Source: a bacterium SCSIO 12741
GTDB lineage: Bacteria; Bacteroidota; Bacteroidia; Flavobacteriales_G; Salibacteraceae
Length of the DNA stretch: 64,000 bases
Reading direction: 5' to 3'
Assembly: GCA_024398055.1 (NCBI GenBank)
Contig: CP073749.1
Span: 4,278,594-4,342,593, forward strand
The notes under the pieces were generated by a model. That model was not told where the DNA came from, did not search any database, and saw only the letters and a list, made by a program, of their open reading frames with translations. Positions 53,211 through 62,397 of the stretch are shown here, in pieces. Every line of letters begins with the position of its first letter. The first letter of the stretch is position 1. Both the position numbers and the translations under genes were made by a program.

Positions 53211-53726
53211 ATGATAACTCTTCAACAGATGAAATACAGCCTCTTGTTGCTTGCTATTTTCCTACTTTCTCTTCCTGCTCTGGGTCAGGGCGATCGGGTC
53301 ATCCTGAACAACACAACGGGTTGCTATTTTAGCGTGCACCTTCATGGCGAAGATTCGGCTTCAAATTGCACTTATCATCCCCAAACGGTACTTGTAGGCC
53401 CATACAGTCAAATAATAGTAACGCCTATTGCGTCTCCTTTTATTGAATACTCTTTTGCAGAAATTGTATCCGTGCCACAAAGCCCAACACTACCTACACG
53501 TTCTTGTCCCTTGAGTACAGAACTTGCTCCTGCGATCAATCCTACTTGTATTCGTTGCCCTGTTTATGGCTACGCACAACCCTATGGCAACCATCCTTCA
53601 TCGGTTCATTTTCCAAACTTATCGAGTTGCAACGGATGTCCTGAGAATTTGACCATTTCATGGACGGCAACTTGTGGTAGTAAAATCGGCCAAGGAGTGG
53701 GTGAAATTCTGTTCTCCAATTATTAA
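53211..53726 (+). CDS. Small secreted Cys-rich protein, unknown
   Basis: A 171-residue exported protein. The signal peptide probably starts at the second ATG (53229; MKYSLLLLAIFLLSLPALGQ). The mature part has ten cysteines (TTGCYFSVHLHG, SNCTYHPQTVLVGPYS, NPTCIRCPVYGYAQPYG, SSCNGCPENLTISWTATCG), probably disulfide-bonded. The pattern VILNNTTGCYFSVHLHGED resembles short beta-sandwich secreted proteins. No enzymatic motif is present. It precedes the patatin gene by 187 bp. Confidence 0.6.
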   Translation: MITLQQMKYSLLLLAIFLLSLPALGQGDRVILNNTTGCYFSVHLHGEDSASNCTYHPQTVLVGPYSQIIVTPIASPFIEYSFAEIVSVPQSPTLPTRSCPLSTELAPAINPTCIRCPVYGYAQPYGNHPSSVHFPNLSSCNGCPENLTISWTATCGSKIGQGVGEILFSNY

Positions 53727-53871
53727 GCTAAGCGCTTAACTTCAGTCACATGCATAATACAATGCCCCGCTTGCACTGCCCGTCCGCTCAATTTGGTAGG
53801 GTATCAAACAGGGCTTCAACTTACCTAAGAAAAACGCCTAAACAACCTATTTTCAAGGGATTTGCTTAAAT

Positions 53872-53879
53872 TAGGTTTG
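53872..53879 (+). promoter_or_regulatory. -7 element TAGGTTTG before the patatin gene
   Basis: Exact TAnnTTTG match about 34 bp before the ATG at 53913. The -33 region has no clear TTG. Confidence 0.45.
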
Positions 53880-53912
53880 CCTTTCGGCTAAACTTAAATT
53901 AAGCATTTCCTT

Positions 53913-56147
53913 ATGAGCGATTCGGAAGCTGGACTTCCCTTGCAGGAGTCTCCCTACGTTAAACCTGAAGAGTGGCAAGAACTATTCGATCAGGAAAGGT
54001 CCCACATTAATCATTCAAACTCATCAGAAAACCGTCCTTTATCCGGATTTGCCATAAGCGGTGGTGGAATTCGTTCGGCATCGTTTGGATTGGGCGTTAT
54101 GCAGGCTTTCGTGGCCAAAAACATGTTTACGGTGTTTGACTACCTGTCAACCGTTTCTGGCGGTGGATACATCGGCTCTTCCCTTACCTGGTACTTGCAA
54201 AAAGGAGCACCTGGCGTAAAACAAGCCGACTGCACACCCGAGGGATTTCCATTTGGAGCCAAAAAAGTAGGTGCGCAAAACAAGCAACAAGCCACGGACA
54301 AGGTAAACCGTAATGCGGTGCTAAACTACATCCGGCAGCACGGCAACTACCTAACGCCAGGAGTTGGCTTGAATGCCTTATCCCTTGCAGCCATCGCCAT
54401 TCGGGGTATGTTCATTTCTCTTTTTATCTACTTTCTGATCATCACCGGTGTTATGATGCTCCTGTTTGGGGGAATGGAAACTCTATTTACATGGAGCCCG
54501 GTACGCCGTTTTCTGGATTCCTCGGGATTAAGCATGCTTAATCAGGATAGCTTTATGCTATGGATACTTGGGGCAGTTGGACTTTTAACGGCATTGTCTT
54601 ACATCTATCACATTTTTCGATCCGATGGTTTGTATAAGTATTCGCAGCAATCAGATTCGGATCAAGCAGAAAGCCAATCCTATATTAAATACATTAAGTC
54701 TCAAATCAGCCAAGGCCGGCTATGGACGATAATGATCGTGATTGGCCTATTGGCTTCACTCCCACACACCCTGAATTATTTAAAGGAAGCCATCCCTGCT
54801 ATGATAACTTCAGGAGCTGGATTGGGTTATTTAAAATACCTGAAAAGTGACCAATCCGAGGAATCGCCCTCCTGGTATTCCGGCCTTATGGTCTACTTGG
54901 CTGTCGCCCTGATACTCTATGGAGTGCTGTTGCTCTGCTATTGGGTCGCATCGGACAACAGCTCCCTTTGGTTCCTCTTTCTTATACCCATGGCCCTGGG
55001 TTATTTTTTAGGTTCTAAGTCCAACACCAATATCATTGGCCACCACCGCATGTACCGCGATCGATTGATGGAGCTATTTATGCCCAACTCAGAAGCCATT
55101 AAGGCCAATCAATGGCAACCGGCCACGGAAGCCAATAATTCTTACCTCCACTCCTTTTGCCAAAAGCAGCCCCGCCCCTACCACCTGATCAATACCAATG
55201 TTATTCTCAAGGATTCGGACAATCCGGTCTATCGAGGCCGTGGTGGAGATAACTACATTCTATCTCCGCTGTTTTGTGGAAGCCATGCCACCGGTTGGAG
55301 AAAAACGAAGGATTACCGCATCGAAAAAGGATTTGACGGTTTGTCTTTAGCAACAGCCATGGCGGCGTCCGGAGCGGCACTTAACCCAAATGCTGGTGTT
55401 GGCGGCGAAGGTGCCACCAGAAACTTTTTGGTTTCCCAGTTGCTCAATATGCTTAATCTAAGATTGGGTGTGCATGTCCCTCTCCCTGAAAGCGGGGACC
55501 AATCCCTGAAGGACTTTCGGAAAAAAAGTAGCCTTATCCAATCGATTCTAAACTCCTTTACCAGCCGTTTTCACGAAAAGCACGAGGTTCTGGAAATATC
55601 GGATGGCGGTCATTTCGAAAATCTGGGACTTTACGAATTGATCCGTAGAAAACTCAAGCTCATTGTGGTGAGTGATGGCGGTGCCGATCCTGACTACATT
55701 TTTGATGACTTGACCAATGCCATGGAAAAAATCCGTGTGGATTTTGGTTTAGATATTGTGTTTGACGAGAATGCTCTTGAGAACCTGATTCCTAAAGAAC
55801 ATGAGAGTGGGTCTTTAGATGCCAAATGCGAAATTGCTGATCGTGGCTTTGCTCGTGCTGCCATTCATTACCCGGATGGTACAAAAGGGGTATTGATTTA
55901 CTTGAAAACTACGATGATCCCTGATCTACCGGTTGATGTGTTAGGTTATAAAATGGCTCATCCTGAATTTCCGGATGAGTCCACAGGAGATCAATTCTTT
56001 GATGAAAAGCAGTTTGAAGCCTACCGAGAACTGGGCTATCGAATTGGTCGCCAATTTTTGGAAAGTGAAGGACAACTTATGCCTGACGAAGAAAGCGATG
56101 CACCTTCTCCTATGGTGGATAGAATCAGGAAATACATGGGAAAATAA
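53913..56147 (+). CDS. Patatin-like phospholipase with inserted membrane domain
   Basis: A 744-residue protein. The patatin core is split. The N-terminal part has the oxyanion loop GFAISGGGIRSASFGLGVMQAF (about 47-68) and the nucleophile Ser in TVSGGGYIGSSLTWYL (about 83). About 300 residues with five to six membrane segments (160-370) follow. The second half carries the catalytic Asp in ISDGGHFENLGLYELIRRK (about 570). Both halves of the Ser-Asp dyad are intact, so lipase activity is likely at the inner membrane. The membrane insert is unusual among short bacterial patatins. Regulation and substrate are unknown. Confidence 0.85.
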   Translation: MSDSEAGLPLQESPYVKPEEWQELFDQERSHINHSNSSENRPLSGFAISGGGIRSASFGLGVMQAFVAKNMFTVFDYLSTVSGGGYIGSSLTWYLQKGAPGVKQADCTPEGFPFGAKKVGAQNKQQATDKVNRNAVLNYIRQHGNYLTPGVGLNALSLAAIAIRGMFISLFIYFLIITGVMMLLFGGMETLFTWSPVRRFLDSSGLSMLNQDSFMLWILGAVGLLTALSYIYHIFRSDGLYKYSQQSDSDQAESQSYIKYIKSQISQGRLWTIMIVIGLLASLPHTLNYLKEAIPAMITSGAGLGYLKYLKSDQSEESPSWYSGLMVYLAVALILYGVLLLCYWVASDNSSLWFLFLIPMALGYFLGSKSNTNIIGHHRMYRDRLMELFMPNSEAIKANQWQPATEANNSYLHSFCQKQPRPYHLINTNVILKDSDNPVYRGRGGDNYILSPLFCGSHATGWRKTKDYRIEKGFDGLSLATAMAASGAALNPNAGVGGEGATRNFLVSQLLNMLNLRLGVHVPLPESGDQSLKDFRKKSSLIQSILNSFTSRFHEKHEVLEISDGGHFENLGLYELIRRKLKLIVVSDGGADPDYIFDDLTNAMEKIRVDFGLDIVFDENALENLIPKEHESGSLDAKCEIADRGFARAAIHYPDGTKGVLIYLKTTMIPDLPVDVLGYKMAHPEFPDESTGDQFFDEKQFEAYRELGYRIGRQFLESEGQLMPDEESDAPSPMVDRIRKYMGK

Positions 56148-56174
56148 CCTTAGCCTTTCTTCCTATTCATTGAA

Positions 56175-56221
56175 AAATCCCGGCTCCTCGATGAGTTAAA
56201 ACCAAAGAAGAGACGGGATTT
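56175..56221. terminator. Bidirectional terminator-like hairpin
   Basis: AAATCCCG and CGGGATTT form a perfect 8 bp stem between the convergent patatin and lamin-tail genes. Confidence 0.55.
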
Positions 56222-56252
56222 AGTTTAAGGCGGATTGATTCCGCAGGAGGGC

Positions 56253-57722
56253 TTATTGTTTGACTACTTTAAAAAACTGAGTTTCTCCCTGAATTCTCAC
56301 CTGCAACAAGTAAACGCCTTCCGTCATTTCTAGGTTATTCCATCTCACAGAGGGCTTAGCCTGATTCAAATTCACAGATTGTTGCATGAGTTGATGACCG
56401 GCCAAATCAACCAAAATTACTTCTGCCATTTCTCCAGAGGTGGAAGATTCAAACTCGATTGTGATCTGATCTTGAAACGGATTGGGATATACGCTCCAGG
56501 TCACCGCACTACCTACCCTATCGTTGATGGCCGATACGATCGATCTCTTAGAGCTGGTGGAATGGCTTCCGATGTAAGAGAAATCATCTTTGGAGTAGGT
56601 TGTCCATTCGCTTGTAGTGTAGGTGGAATTAGGATCGGTAACGGTGCTGTTTCGAACCAGGGTTAGATCTTTTGCAAAATTGCTGCTTCCACCATTGTAT
56701 GTGCCGACTTCATCGATGAGAACGTTGTTTTTAAACAATCCAATTGGGTCGTTTCCATTAAAGCTCATCACGGAGTTACTTGTGCTTAGGTCAGCTGCAT
56801 TGGAAAGGGTTGATCCGGCAGAGTTATTCGCAATGACATAGACTTCCCCATCGTTCAATGTTCCGCTCAAGGTAAGTGCAGATCCCCAGGACCCAGAGCC
56901 GTTGGTTTGCTTCTTTAAGGAATAATCGGACAAGCTAACGGATGATCCGGTAAAGTTCGCAATTTCTAAGGCCTTGTTGTAAGAAGATCCCTCGATGTAC
57001 TCGGAAATGATCAGGTCAGAAATACTTCCACCCGAAGAACTTCCATGAGCCCCAATATAACTGAACTCGTTTTGTGAATAGCTGTCCCAATCGGAGGAGC
57101 TGTACGTCGTGCTTCCTACGGTAATTCCGTCTTTGCGAACCAGGGTAACGTCCTTGGCAAAATTGCTGCTACCGCCATCAAAGGTTCCCACGATATCGAT
57201 CAAAACGCCATCCTTGAACAAACCTATAGGGTCATTTCCATTAAAGCTCATGGCAGAGTTACTGGTACTCAAATCAGCCGCATTGGAAAGAGTCGTTCCG
57301 GCAGAACTGTGGGCAATTACATAAACGGCTCCATCAGCCAATGTACCGCTCAAACTAAGACCGCTACTCCAGGATCCGGAACCATTGGTTTGTTTCTTCA
57401 AAGTATAGTCAGACAAATCAACGGAAGCCCCTGTTTGATTAGCAATTTCGATGGCCTTGTTGTAAGAAGAACCTTCGATGTATTCGGAAATGATCAAGTC
57501 ATCTGAAGAAGTAGATGTACTGCAGGTACCTCCCCAAATCTCACAAACCCACTCCGGGTGATCGATGAAAGGATTGCGATTACCCTGGTAATCATGAACG
57601 ATGTCGTGACGGCGCTCTTCAAAAGCATCCACCGGATCGTCGTTGTGCCACTGAAGCAATGTGGAAAGTTTAGCATGCACTGGATCCTGCGTATTGTTGT
57701 TGGAAGGAAAATAATCAATCAC
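56253..57722 (-). CDS. C-terminal part of endonuclease I: two lamin-tail domains and T9SS sorting domain
   Basis: This frame continues the endonuclease gene (57719-58327) after an apparent one-base deletion. It opens with the rest of the nuclease domain (VIDYFPSNNNTQDPVHAKLSTLLQWHNDDPVDAFEERRHDIVHDYQGNRNPFIDHPEWV). Two lamin-tail domains follow (about 75-221 and 236-380, nearly identical in sequence; DLIISEYIEGSSYNKAIEIAN), then a type A sorting domain (VYPNPFQDQITIEF, EGVYLLQV). The whole would be a secreted nuclease of about 690 residues with sugar- or surface-binding lamin-tail domains. Confidence 0.8.
   Translation of the reverse strand: MIDYFPSNNNTQDPVHAKLSTLLQWHNDDPVDAFEERRHDIVHDYQGNRNPFIDHPEWVCEIWGGTCSTSTSSDDLIISEYIEGSSYNKAIEIANQTGASVDLSDYTLKKQTNGSGSWSSGLSLSGTLADGAVYVIAHSSAGTTLSNAADLSTSNSAMSFNGNDPIGLFKDGVLIDIVGTFDGGSSNFAKDVTLVRKDGITVGSTTYSSSDWDSYSQNEFSYIGAHGSSSGGSISDLIISEYIEGSSYNKALEIANFTGSSVSLSDYSLKKQTNGSGSWGSALTLSGTLNDGEVYVIANNSAGSTLSNAADLSTSNSVMSFNGNDPIGLFKNNVLIDEVGTYNGGSSNFAKDLTLVRNSTVTDPNSTYTTSEWTTYSKDDFSYIGSHSTSSKRSIVSAINDRVGSAVTWSVYPNPFQDQITIEFESSTSGEMAEVILVDLAGHQLMQQSVNLNQAKPSVRWNNLEMTEGVYLLQVRIQGETQFFKVVKQ
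56585..57500 (-). repeat. Tandem duplicated lamin-tail coding units
   Basis: Two copies of about 435 bp share most residues (ISEYIEGSSYNKA, FNGNDPIGLFK, SSNFAKD). A recent internal duplication is likely. Confidence 0.75.
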
Positions 57723-58327
57723 TTCCAGATCAGGCTCTCCCGAGCGTTCCCCTCGTATCGAACCGCCATGTAGAAAATGGCTCGGGCAACATCACCCTTT
57801 ACTTCATCTCTCGGTTCCCAGGTCCAATTGCTACCCTGGTAACACCCTGTAGCGCCGGTACCTTCATAGTACCCCGAGTTGTCAATGTACTCTGTACCTC
57901 CGTCATCAAACCAACGGTTGTTTCTGGCCGAGTTAACTGACACATCACTGGGTCTTAAAGCGTGACAATCTGTTCCCGGTCCTTTGGAGGTTCCAAAGTT
58001 TCCGCGGCTTTTGGCCCATACGTGCTCACGAGTCCAACCGGATCCGCTGTTGTATTCCTGGGCACCATTCACTTTCCAACCGGTGTAGAATAGAACCACA
58101 TTGCTGGAATTCGACTCATCATAATCGGCGGCTTTTAGAATATCCCATACATCCGTACTACTCGAAGTGTAGGGATACTCAGTGTGGCTATCGATAATGT
58201 CGTTTAATTCATTCTTTAATGCTGATCCGGTTAATCCGTCTGCGCTATCGTAGTAACCCGAGGGAATTTGAGCGCAAAGCGCTGATACGGCAACAGTTAG
58301 TAATAAGGTTATGGGAAATCGTCTCAT
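57719..58327 (-). CDS. Endonuclease I, N-terminal part (frameshifted)
   Basis: Starts at the ATG at 58327, giving the signal peptide MRRFPITLLLTVAVSALCAQ. The endonuclease I domain is clear (GWTREHVWAKSRGNFGTSKGPGTDCHALRPSDVSVNSARNNRWFDDGG with the HxxP/N motif, then WEPRDEVKGDVARAIFYMAVRYEG). The frame stops 9 codons later, but the missing continuation (GEPDLEVIDYFPSNN) exists in another frame. Adding one G to the GGGG run near 57752 restores EGERSGEPDLEVIDY. It is one gene with 56253-57722. Confidence 0.85.
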   Translation of the reverse strand: MRRFPITLLLTVAVSALCAQIPSGYYDSADGLTGSALKNELNDIIDSHTEYPYTSSSTDVWDILKAADYDESNSSNVVLFYTGWKVNGAQEYNSGSGWTREHVWAKSRGNFGTSKGPGTDCHALRPSDVSVNSARNNRWFDDGGTEYIDNSGYYEGTGATGCYQGSNWTWEPRDEVKGDVARAIFYMAVRYEGNARESLIWK

Positions 58328-58563
58328 AAAATTTAGATTTAAGGAATTAATTTGGTGAATTAAAAGTAACAAATCACTCCCACTTAAAATTCATAAGTCG
58401 TTTATTAGCAATATCTTATAATTGAATTAACAAAAAAATGGGGAAGTGATAATCTCGTGAATTTGGGATTCAACAATCCCCTACTAATGTGGCCTTATCA
58501 CGCTTCAATAAATAGGCAATTGCATTGAAATTACTATCATTGTAAGGACTAAAAATTCTGACC

Positions 58564-59118
58564 ATGAAATGCATTACCGCTCTAACCTTAGCCCTATTCC
58601 TTTCTTTCAACTTATTCGCTCAGGAAGTCAAAACCTCATTACTCGATAAAGGCACACAACAAGTTGGTTTTTCTTATGCTGATATGAGCTCTGACGATGC
58701 GTTTGGAGCCCAAGTATACCTCCGATATGGGTATTTTGTACTCCACAAACTTCAGGTGGGAGTTGATGTCAATTCCGGTGCACGGGATTTCAACATTTTC
58801 TATGCCAGTGGAGGTCCATACATCAAGTACCACATCAAACGAAGCTGGTTTTCACCTTACGCTACGGTAAGCACCGATTTTGGAATTTGCGACTACACGG
58901 ATCAGCGAGCCCAGTATTGGATGACTGGAAAACTGGCCTGGCAGAAATACTTTATGGGAGCTGGTGTTGGATTTTATGGGGTTAACGACCATTGGGGTTT
59001 TGAAACAGCCATCGGGTACCAATATGAGCAATATCAGCGCAACGATGACGGAAGACCGGAAAGCAACTTCGACAAATGGACCAATCCGATCCGCTGGCGA
59101 ATTACCTACGCTTTCTGA
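58564..59118 (+). CDS. Outer-membrane beta-barrel protein
   Basis: A 184-residue protein with a signal peptide (ends LFAQ) and alternating hydrophobic strands with aromatic girdle residues (AFGAQVYLRYGYFVLHKLQVGVDVNS, GGPYIKYHIKRSWFSPYATVSTDFG, AWQKYFMGAGVGFYGVNDHWGFETAIGYQYEQY), ending in the terminal aromatic typical of barrels (ITYAF). It resembles OmpW or OprF-like small barrels. It converges on the acetyltransferase gene and overlaps it by 13 bp. Confidence 0.75.
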   Translation: MKCITALTLALFLSFNLFAQEVKTSLLDKGTQQVGFSYADMSSDDAFGAQVYLRYGYFVLHKLQVGVDVNSGARDFNIFYASGGPYIKYHIKRSWFSPYATVSTDFGICDYTDQRAQYWMTGKLAWQKYFMGAGVGFYGVNDHWGFETAIGYQYEQYQRNDDGRPESNFDKWTNPIRWRITYAF

Positions 59119-59654
59119 GCGGACAACCACTCTTCTCTGCCAATTCCAAAAATATTGACCTCGCAGTCTTTGTAGATAATGTGCGGTCTCACGATCTGCA
59201 TACCGTTGCGTTGAGCTACCCGTGCAGAGGGATGGTTATTGATGTCCACAATGGAAATAAGCTCCTGGGCATAATTACGCTTAAAAGCCTCTTCCTTGCA
59301 TTTTTGAGCAGCTTCTAAGGCATATCCTTTTCCCCTAAAATCGGGCAAAAGAGAATAACCAATTTCCAAAAGTGTATCGCCTTGTACCTCCTGAACCAGC
59401 AAGCCGCACTGCCCTACCAACTTTCCGGATTCGCGCTCAATCAACGCGTTCATTCCTCCCAGGTCATTCTCGTAGCGATGAAAAACTTTGTTGAACCAAT
59501 ATCTTCCATGCTCCTCCGCGCTCAACTCCGGGTTTAACCCCAGAAAACGAATAGCATCTCCTTGAAACAACGGCAGCCAGGTATCAAAGTCATCTTCATT
59601 GACCAATCTAAAATCCAGGCGGTCGGTTTGCTCGCCATTCAAAACATACTTCAT
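59106..59654 (-). CDS. GNAT N-acetyltransferase (RimJ/RimL-like)
   Basis: A 182-residue GNAT protein of the ribosomal-protein-alanine acetyltransferase type (RLDFRLVNEDDFDTWLPLFQGDAIRF, YRYNLGGMNALIERESGKLVGQCGLLVQ, LLEIGYSLLPDFRGKGYALEAAQKCKEEAFKRN, NNHPSARVAQRNGMQ). The acetyl-CoA loop PDFRGKGYALEAA is intact. Substrate unknown. It lies 6 bp after the helicase stop. Confidence 0.85.
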   Translation of the reverse strand: MKYVLNGEQTDRLDFRLVNEDDFDTWLPLFQGDAIRFLGLNPELSAEEHGRYWFNKVFHRYENDLGGMNALIERESGKLVGQCGLLVQEVQGDTLLEIGYSLLPDFRGKGYALEAAQKCKEEAFKRNYAQELISIVDINNHPSARVAQRNGMQIVRPHIIYKDCEVNIFGIGREEWLSAQKA

Positions 59655-59660
59655 CGTTGA

Positions 59661-61016
59661 TTATTTACCTCGTTTGTTTCTACGGTTAAAGTTTTTGTCT
59701 CCCCGTGTCTTCGGCTTTTTGTACTTAGCCATTTTTTTACGCTTGAGAGTACCACCCAGGTTTACTTTCCTGTTTTTATCCTTCTTTTCATGATAAGCAG
59801 GACCGCGCTCAACGGCCTTGTCATTCCTAAAATGATCCTTTCCGGCAATCTTGGGTCGCTCTTCAGGAATTAGCTGCTCCGAAACCTCCACGTCTTCTGG
59901 AAATTCAACAACCGGAATGGCGTAATCCATTAGAATCTCGATACCCAATTTATCTGATTCTTCTTTGGGCGTATAAAACAGGATAGAATTTCCTTCCTGT
60001 TCTGCCCTACCCGTTCTACCAATGCGGTGCATGTAGTTTTCCGGAAAAGCAGGAGTATCAAAGTTGATCACATGGCTAATTCGATCTAAATCTAATCCAC
60101 GGGCCATCACATCAGTAGCCACCAATAAGCGGTTACTACCTTCATCAAATTGACGAATGGAACGAATCCGGTAATTCTGGGATTTATTGGAGTGAATAAC
60201 GCATACCTCGGAGCCAAATACTTCCTCCAACTTTTCAAATACACGATCAGCTAACTTTTTGGACGACAAAAAGATAACCACCTTATTAAATTGATCCTTA
60301 TCCCGAAGGAGATGGATCAACAAGTTGATTTTCGTGTAGAAATTGGGAACTGGATAACAGGATTGTTTGATGTTTTCCAATGGGGTTCCACTCACCGCAA
60401 TGGAGATTTTTGTGGTCAGCTTGAAGAAATCGTGAATCAAGATATCCACTTCCTCTGTCATGGTGGCTGAGTACATGATATTTTGCCGTTTTTCGGGTAG
60501 TAGTTCAAACAGGTTGTTCAATTGAAAACGAAAACCCAAGTCAAGCATCACGTCCACCTCGTCGATAACCAGTTTTTTGATGGTCTTCAAATTAACGGAG
60601 CGACTCAAGGCCAAATCATACAAACGACCGGGTGTGGCCACCACGATATCCGCACCTTCAGCCAAGGCTTTTCTTTGCTGGTTAATATTTGCCCCACCAA
60701 AAACGCCCAATACACGAACCGTTTTATACTGAGCATAAGATTCTATATTCTCGACCACCTGCAAAACCAACTCACGGGTGGGCACTAACACCAATATACG
60801 AGGGTGAATTTGCTCGGAATAACCCAAGTCTTGCAACAAGGGCAACATGTAGGCCAGCGTTTTCCCGGTTCCTGTCTGGGCAATTCCTACCACATCCTTT
60901 CCTGACATAACCAGAGGAAATGACTTTTTCTGAATAGGTGTAGGCTGCTCAAAACCAAGTTCTTCTATGGCTCGAAGAAGGGAGTTTGAAATCTTAAAAT
61001 CAGCAAATCCGCTCAT
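59661..61016 (-). CDS. DEAD-box RNA helicase
   Basis: A 451-residue helicase with all core motifs: Q motif (LGFEQPTPIQ), motif I (AQTGTGKT), Ia (VPTRELVLQV), Ib (TPGRLYD), II (DEVD, a variant of DEAD), III (SAT), IV (VIFLSSKKLAD), V (ARGLDLDRISHVINFD) and VI (HRIGRTGRAEQ). The C-terminal 75 residues are a basic RG/KK-rich tail that may bind RNA. It probably acts in ribosome assembly or mRNA turnover, in the DeaD/RhlE manner. A GNAT gene follows 6 bp downstream. Confidence 0.93.
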   Translation of the reverse strand: MSGFADFKISNSLLRAIEELGFEQPTPIQKKSFPLVMSGKDVVGIAQTGTGKTLAYMLPLLQDLGYSEQIHPRILVLVPTRELVLQVVENIESYAQYKTVRVLGVFGGANINQQRKALAEGADIVVATPGRLYDLALSRSVNLKTIKKLVIDEVDVMLDLGFRFQLNNLFELLPEKRQNIMYSATMTEEVDILIHDFFKLTTKISIAVSGTPLENIKQSCYPVPNFYTKINLLIHLLRDKDQFNKVVIFLSSKKLADRVFEKLEEVFGSEVCVIHSNKSQNYRIRSIRQFDEGSNRLLVATDVMARGLDLDRISHVINFDTPAFPENYMHRIGRTGRAEQEGNSILFYTPKEESDKLGIEILMDYAIPVVEFPEDVEVSEQLIPEERPKIAGKDHFRNDKAVERGPAYHEKKDKNRKVNLGGTLKRKKMAKYKKPKTRGDKNFNRRNKRGK

Positions 61017-61054
61017 ACCTGAATTTTGCGCAAAACTAAGGTTTTGTAACCAGG

Positions 61055-61357
61055 TTATGCCTTCCCTCTAATTTTTGCAAACCACCAGCGCAAACCCACT
61101 AATAGAAAGCGCCAATCCCTAAAGAATTCCGGTGGTTTTCCTTCAAAGGCATGCCCAATAAATTGAAGAACCCAACCCGCTCCAAAAAGGCTCCATACCC
61201 ACATCCACAAATGAGGGTAAATGAGGGCTGGAATCAGTCCCAGCAGAGAAAGAACGATAAGCGGAATTCCAAGGGTATGGCAAAATCGATTTATCCGGTT
61301 TTGATGACTCAGTGAATATTGCCGAATCCATTCGTCCCAACTGCGATTTCCAAGCAT
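61055..61357 (-). CDS. DUF962 / Mpo1-like membrane protein
   Basis: About 100 residues from the ATG at 61357, chosen because the family begins near MLGNRSWDEWIRQYSLSHQNRINRFCHTLGIPLIV; a longer frame from 61414 adds a hydrophobic stretch and cannot be excluded. Conserved His in SHQNRINRFCHTLG and GHAFEGKPPEFFRDW match Mpo1, an Fe-dependent dioxygenase for long-chain 2-hydroxy fatty acids in yeast. Two to three membrane segments. The bacterial substrate is unknown. Confidence 0.8.
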   Translation of the reverse strand: MLGNRSWDEWIRQYSLSHQNRINRFCHTLGIPLIVLSLLGLIPALIYPHLWMWVWSLFGAGWVLQFIGHAFEGKPPEFFRDWRFLLVGLRWWFAKIRGKA

Positions 61358-61590
61358 AAAAAAGGATGAAAACTGGAGCCAAATCAGCTCCGTAAAGCCC
61401 TTTAAAATTAGCATAAATATCCCAACACAACGCCTTGAAGATGAGAGGTCAAATTACCATTAAGAATCGACCCATGACATGATCCATCGTTCAAATACCA
61501 CATCCTCCCCTATCCATTTGGTTATTTTTGATCCTTCCTTACAGGAAGGAGAGTAACTCAGAATCATAACATCGCGACAAAAAAATTATC

Positions 61591-62397
61591 ATGTCTGGAT
61601 CAATCGGGAAAAATTCGGCTACTGCCGGAATATCACTAAACGCCCAAACACTCAAACGAACGATCTTAGCTTTAGCCTGCCTCTTTTTGCTTCAATTGGG
61701 AAGCAAACCTTTGGCTGCAGAATCCTTGCCCCTCGTCATCGATTGTCCCTCCAATGTTTTTGTGGACAACGACAGTGGAAAGTGTGGAGCCATTGTCCAT
61801 TTTGGAATGCCCACCGTTTCGGATCAATGTTCGGTCAATGGAAATTCCAACACAACGGTCATCACCCAAATTGGCGGTTTACCAAGTGGTTCTCTTTTCC
61901 CGGTGGGAACGACAACGGTAACCTTTGCCGCACTAAATGCTTGTGGTGATGAAGATACCTGTGATTTCATGGTGGTGGTTCGCGATGTAGAAAAACCAAC
62001 CATTACTTGTCCTTCCAACGTTTCCTTTCAGGCATCAACAGACGGCTGTACTGCATTTGCTATCTGGGGACAGCCCAATGTATTTGACAATTGCGGTGTT
62101 ACCTCCATTATGGGTTCTCACCGAGCACGCTCTCCCTTCCCGAAGGGCACAACTGCTGTAACCTATACCGTTACCGATGCGTCTGGTAACACGGCCAGCT
62201 GTTCTTTCGATGTTAATGTGAACCCTGCCCCAATTGTAGTTACGCTAACTTCCGGCGGTTCCTGTAAAGGCCGAACCGATGGTTATTTGCTTTCTACCGT
62301 TCAGGGGGATGCACACCCTACACCTACGCTTGGAGCAACGGGGCAAACACTTCCGACATCCAGCAATTGGCTCCTGGAAATTATACACTCACTGTAA
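61591..62397 (+). CDS. Secreted HYR-domain protein, first segment before a frameshift
   Basis: Starts with a long N-terminal segment containing a signal sequence (TILALACLFLLQLGSKPLAA). Two HYR domains follow (about 48-130 and 132-210; DCPSNVFVDNDSGKCGAIVHFGMP, TCPSNVSFQASTDGCTAFAIWGQP). The frame then runs into nonsense after TVQGD. Adding one G to the GGGGG run at 62304-62308 restores TVQGGCTPYTYAWSNGANTS and joins the next segment. The whole is a large surface or extracellular protein whose end lies outside the window. Confidence 0.8.
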   Translation: MSGSIGKNSATAGISLNAQTLKRTILALACLFLLQLGSKPLAAESLPLVIDCPSNVFVDNDSGKCGAIVHFGMPTVSDQCSVNGNSNTTVITQIGGLPSGSLFPVGTTTVTFAALNACGDEDTCDFMVVVRDVEKPTITCPSNVSFQASTDGCTAFAIWGQPNVFDNCGVTSIMGSHRARSPFPKGTTAVTYTVTDASGNTASCSFDVNVNPAPIVVTLTSGGSCKGRTDGYLLSTVQGDAHPTPTLGATGQTLPTSSNWLLEIIHSL

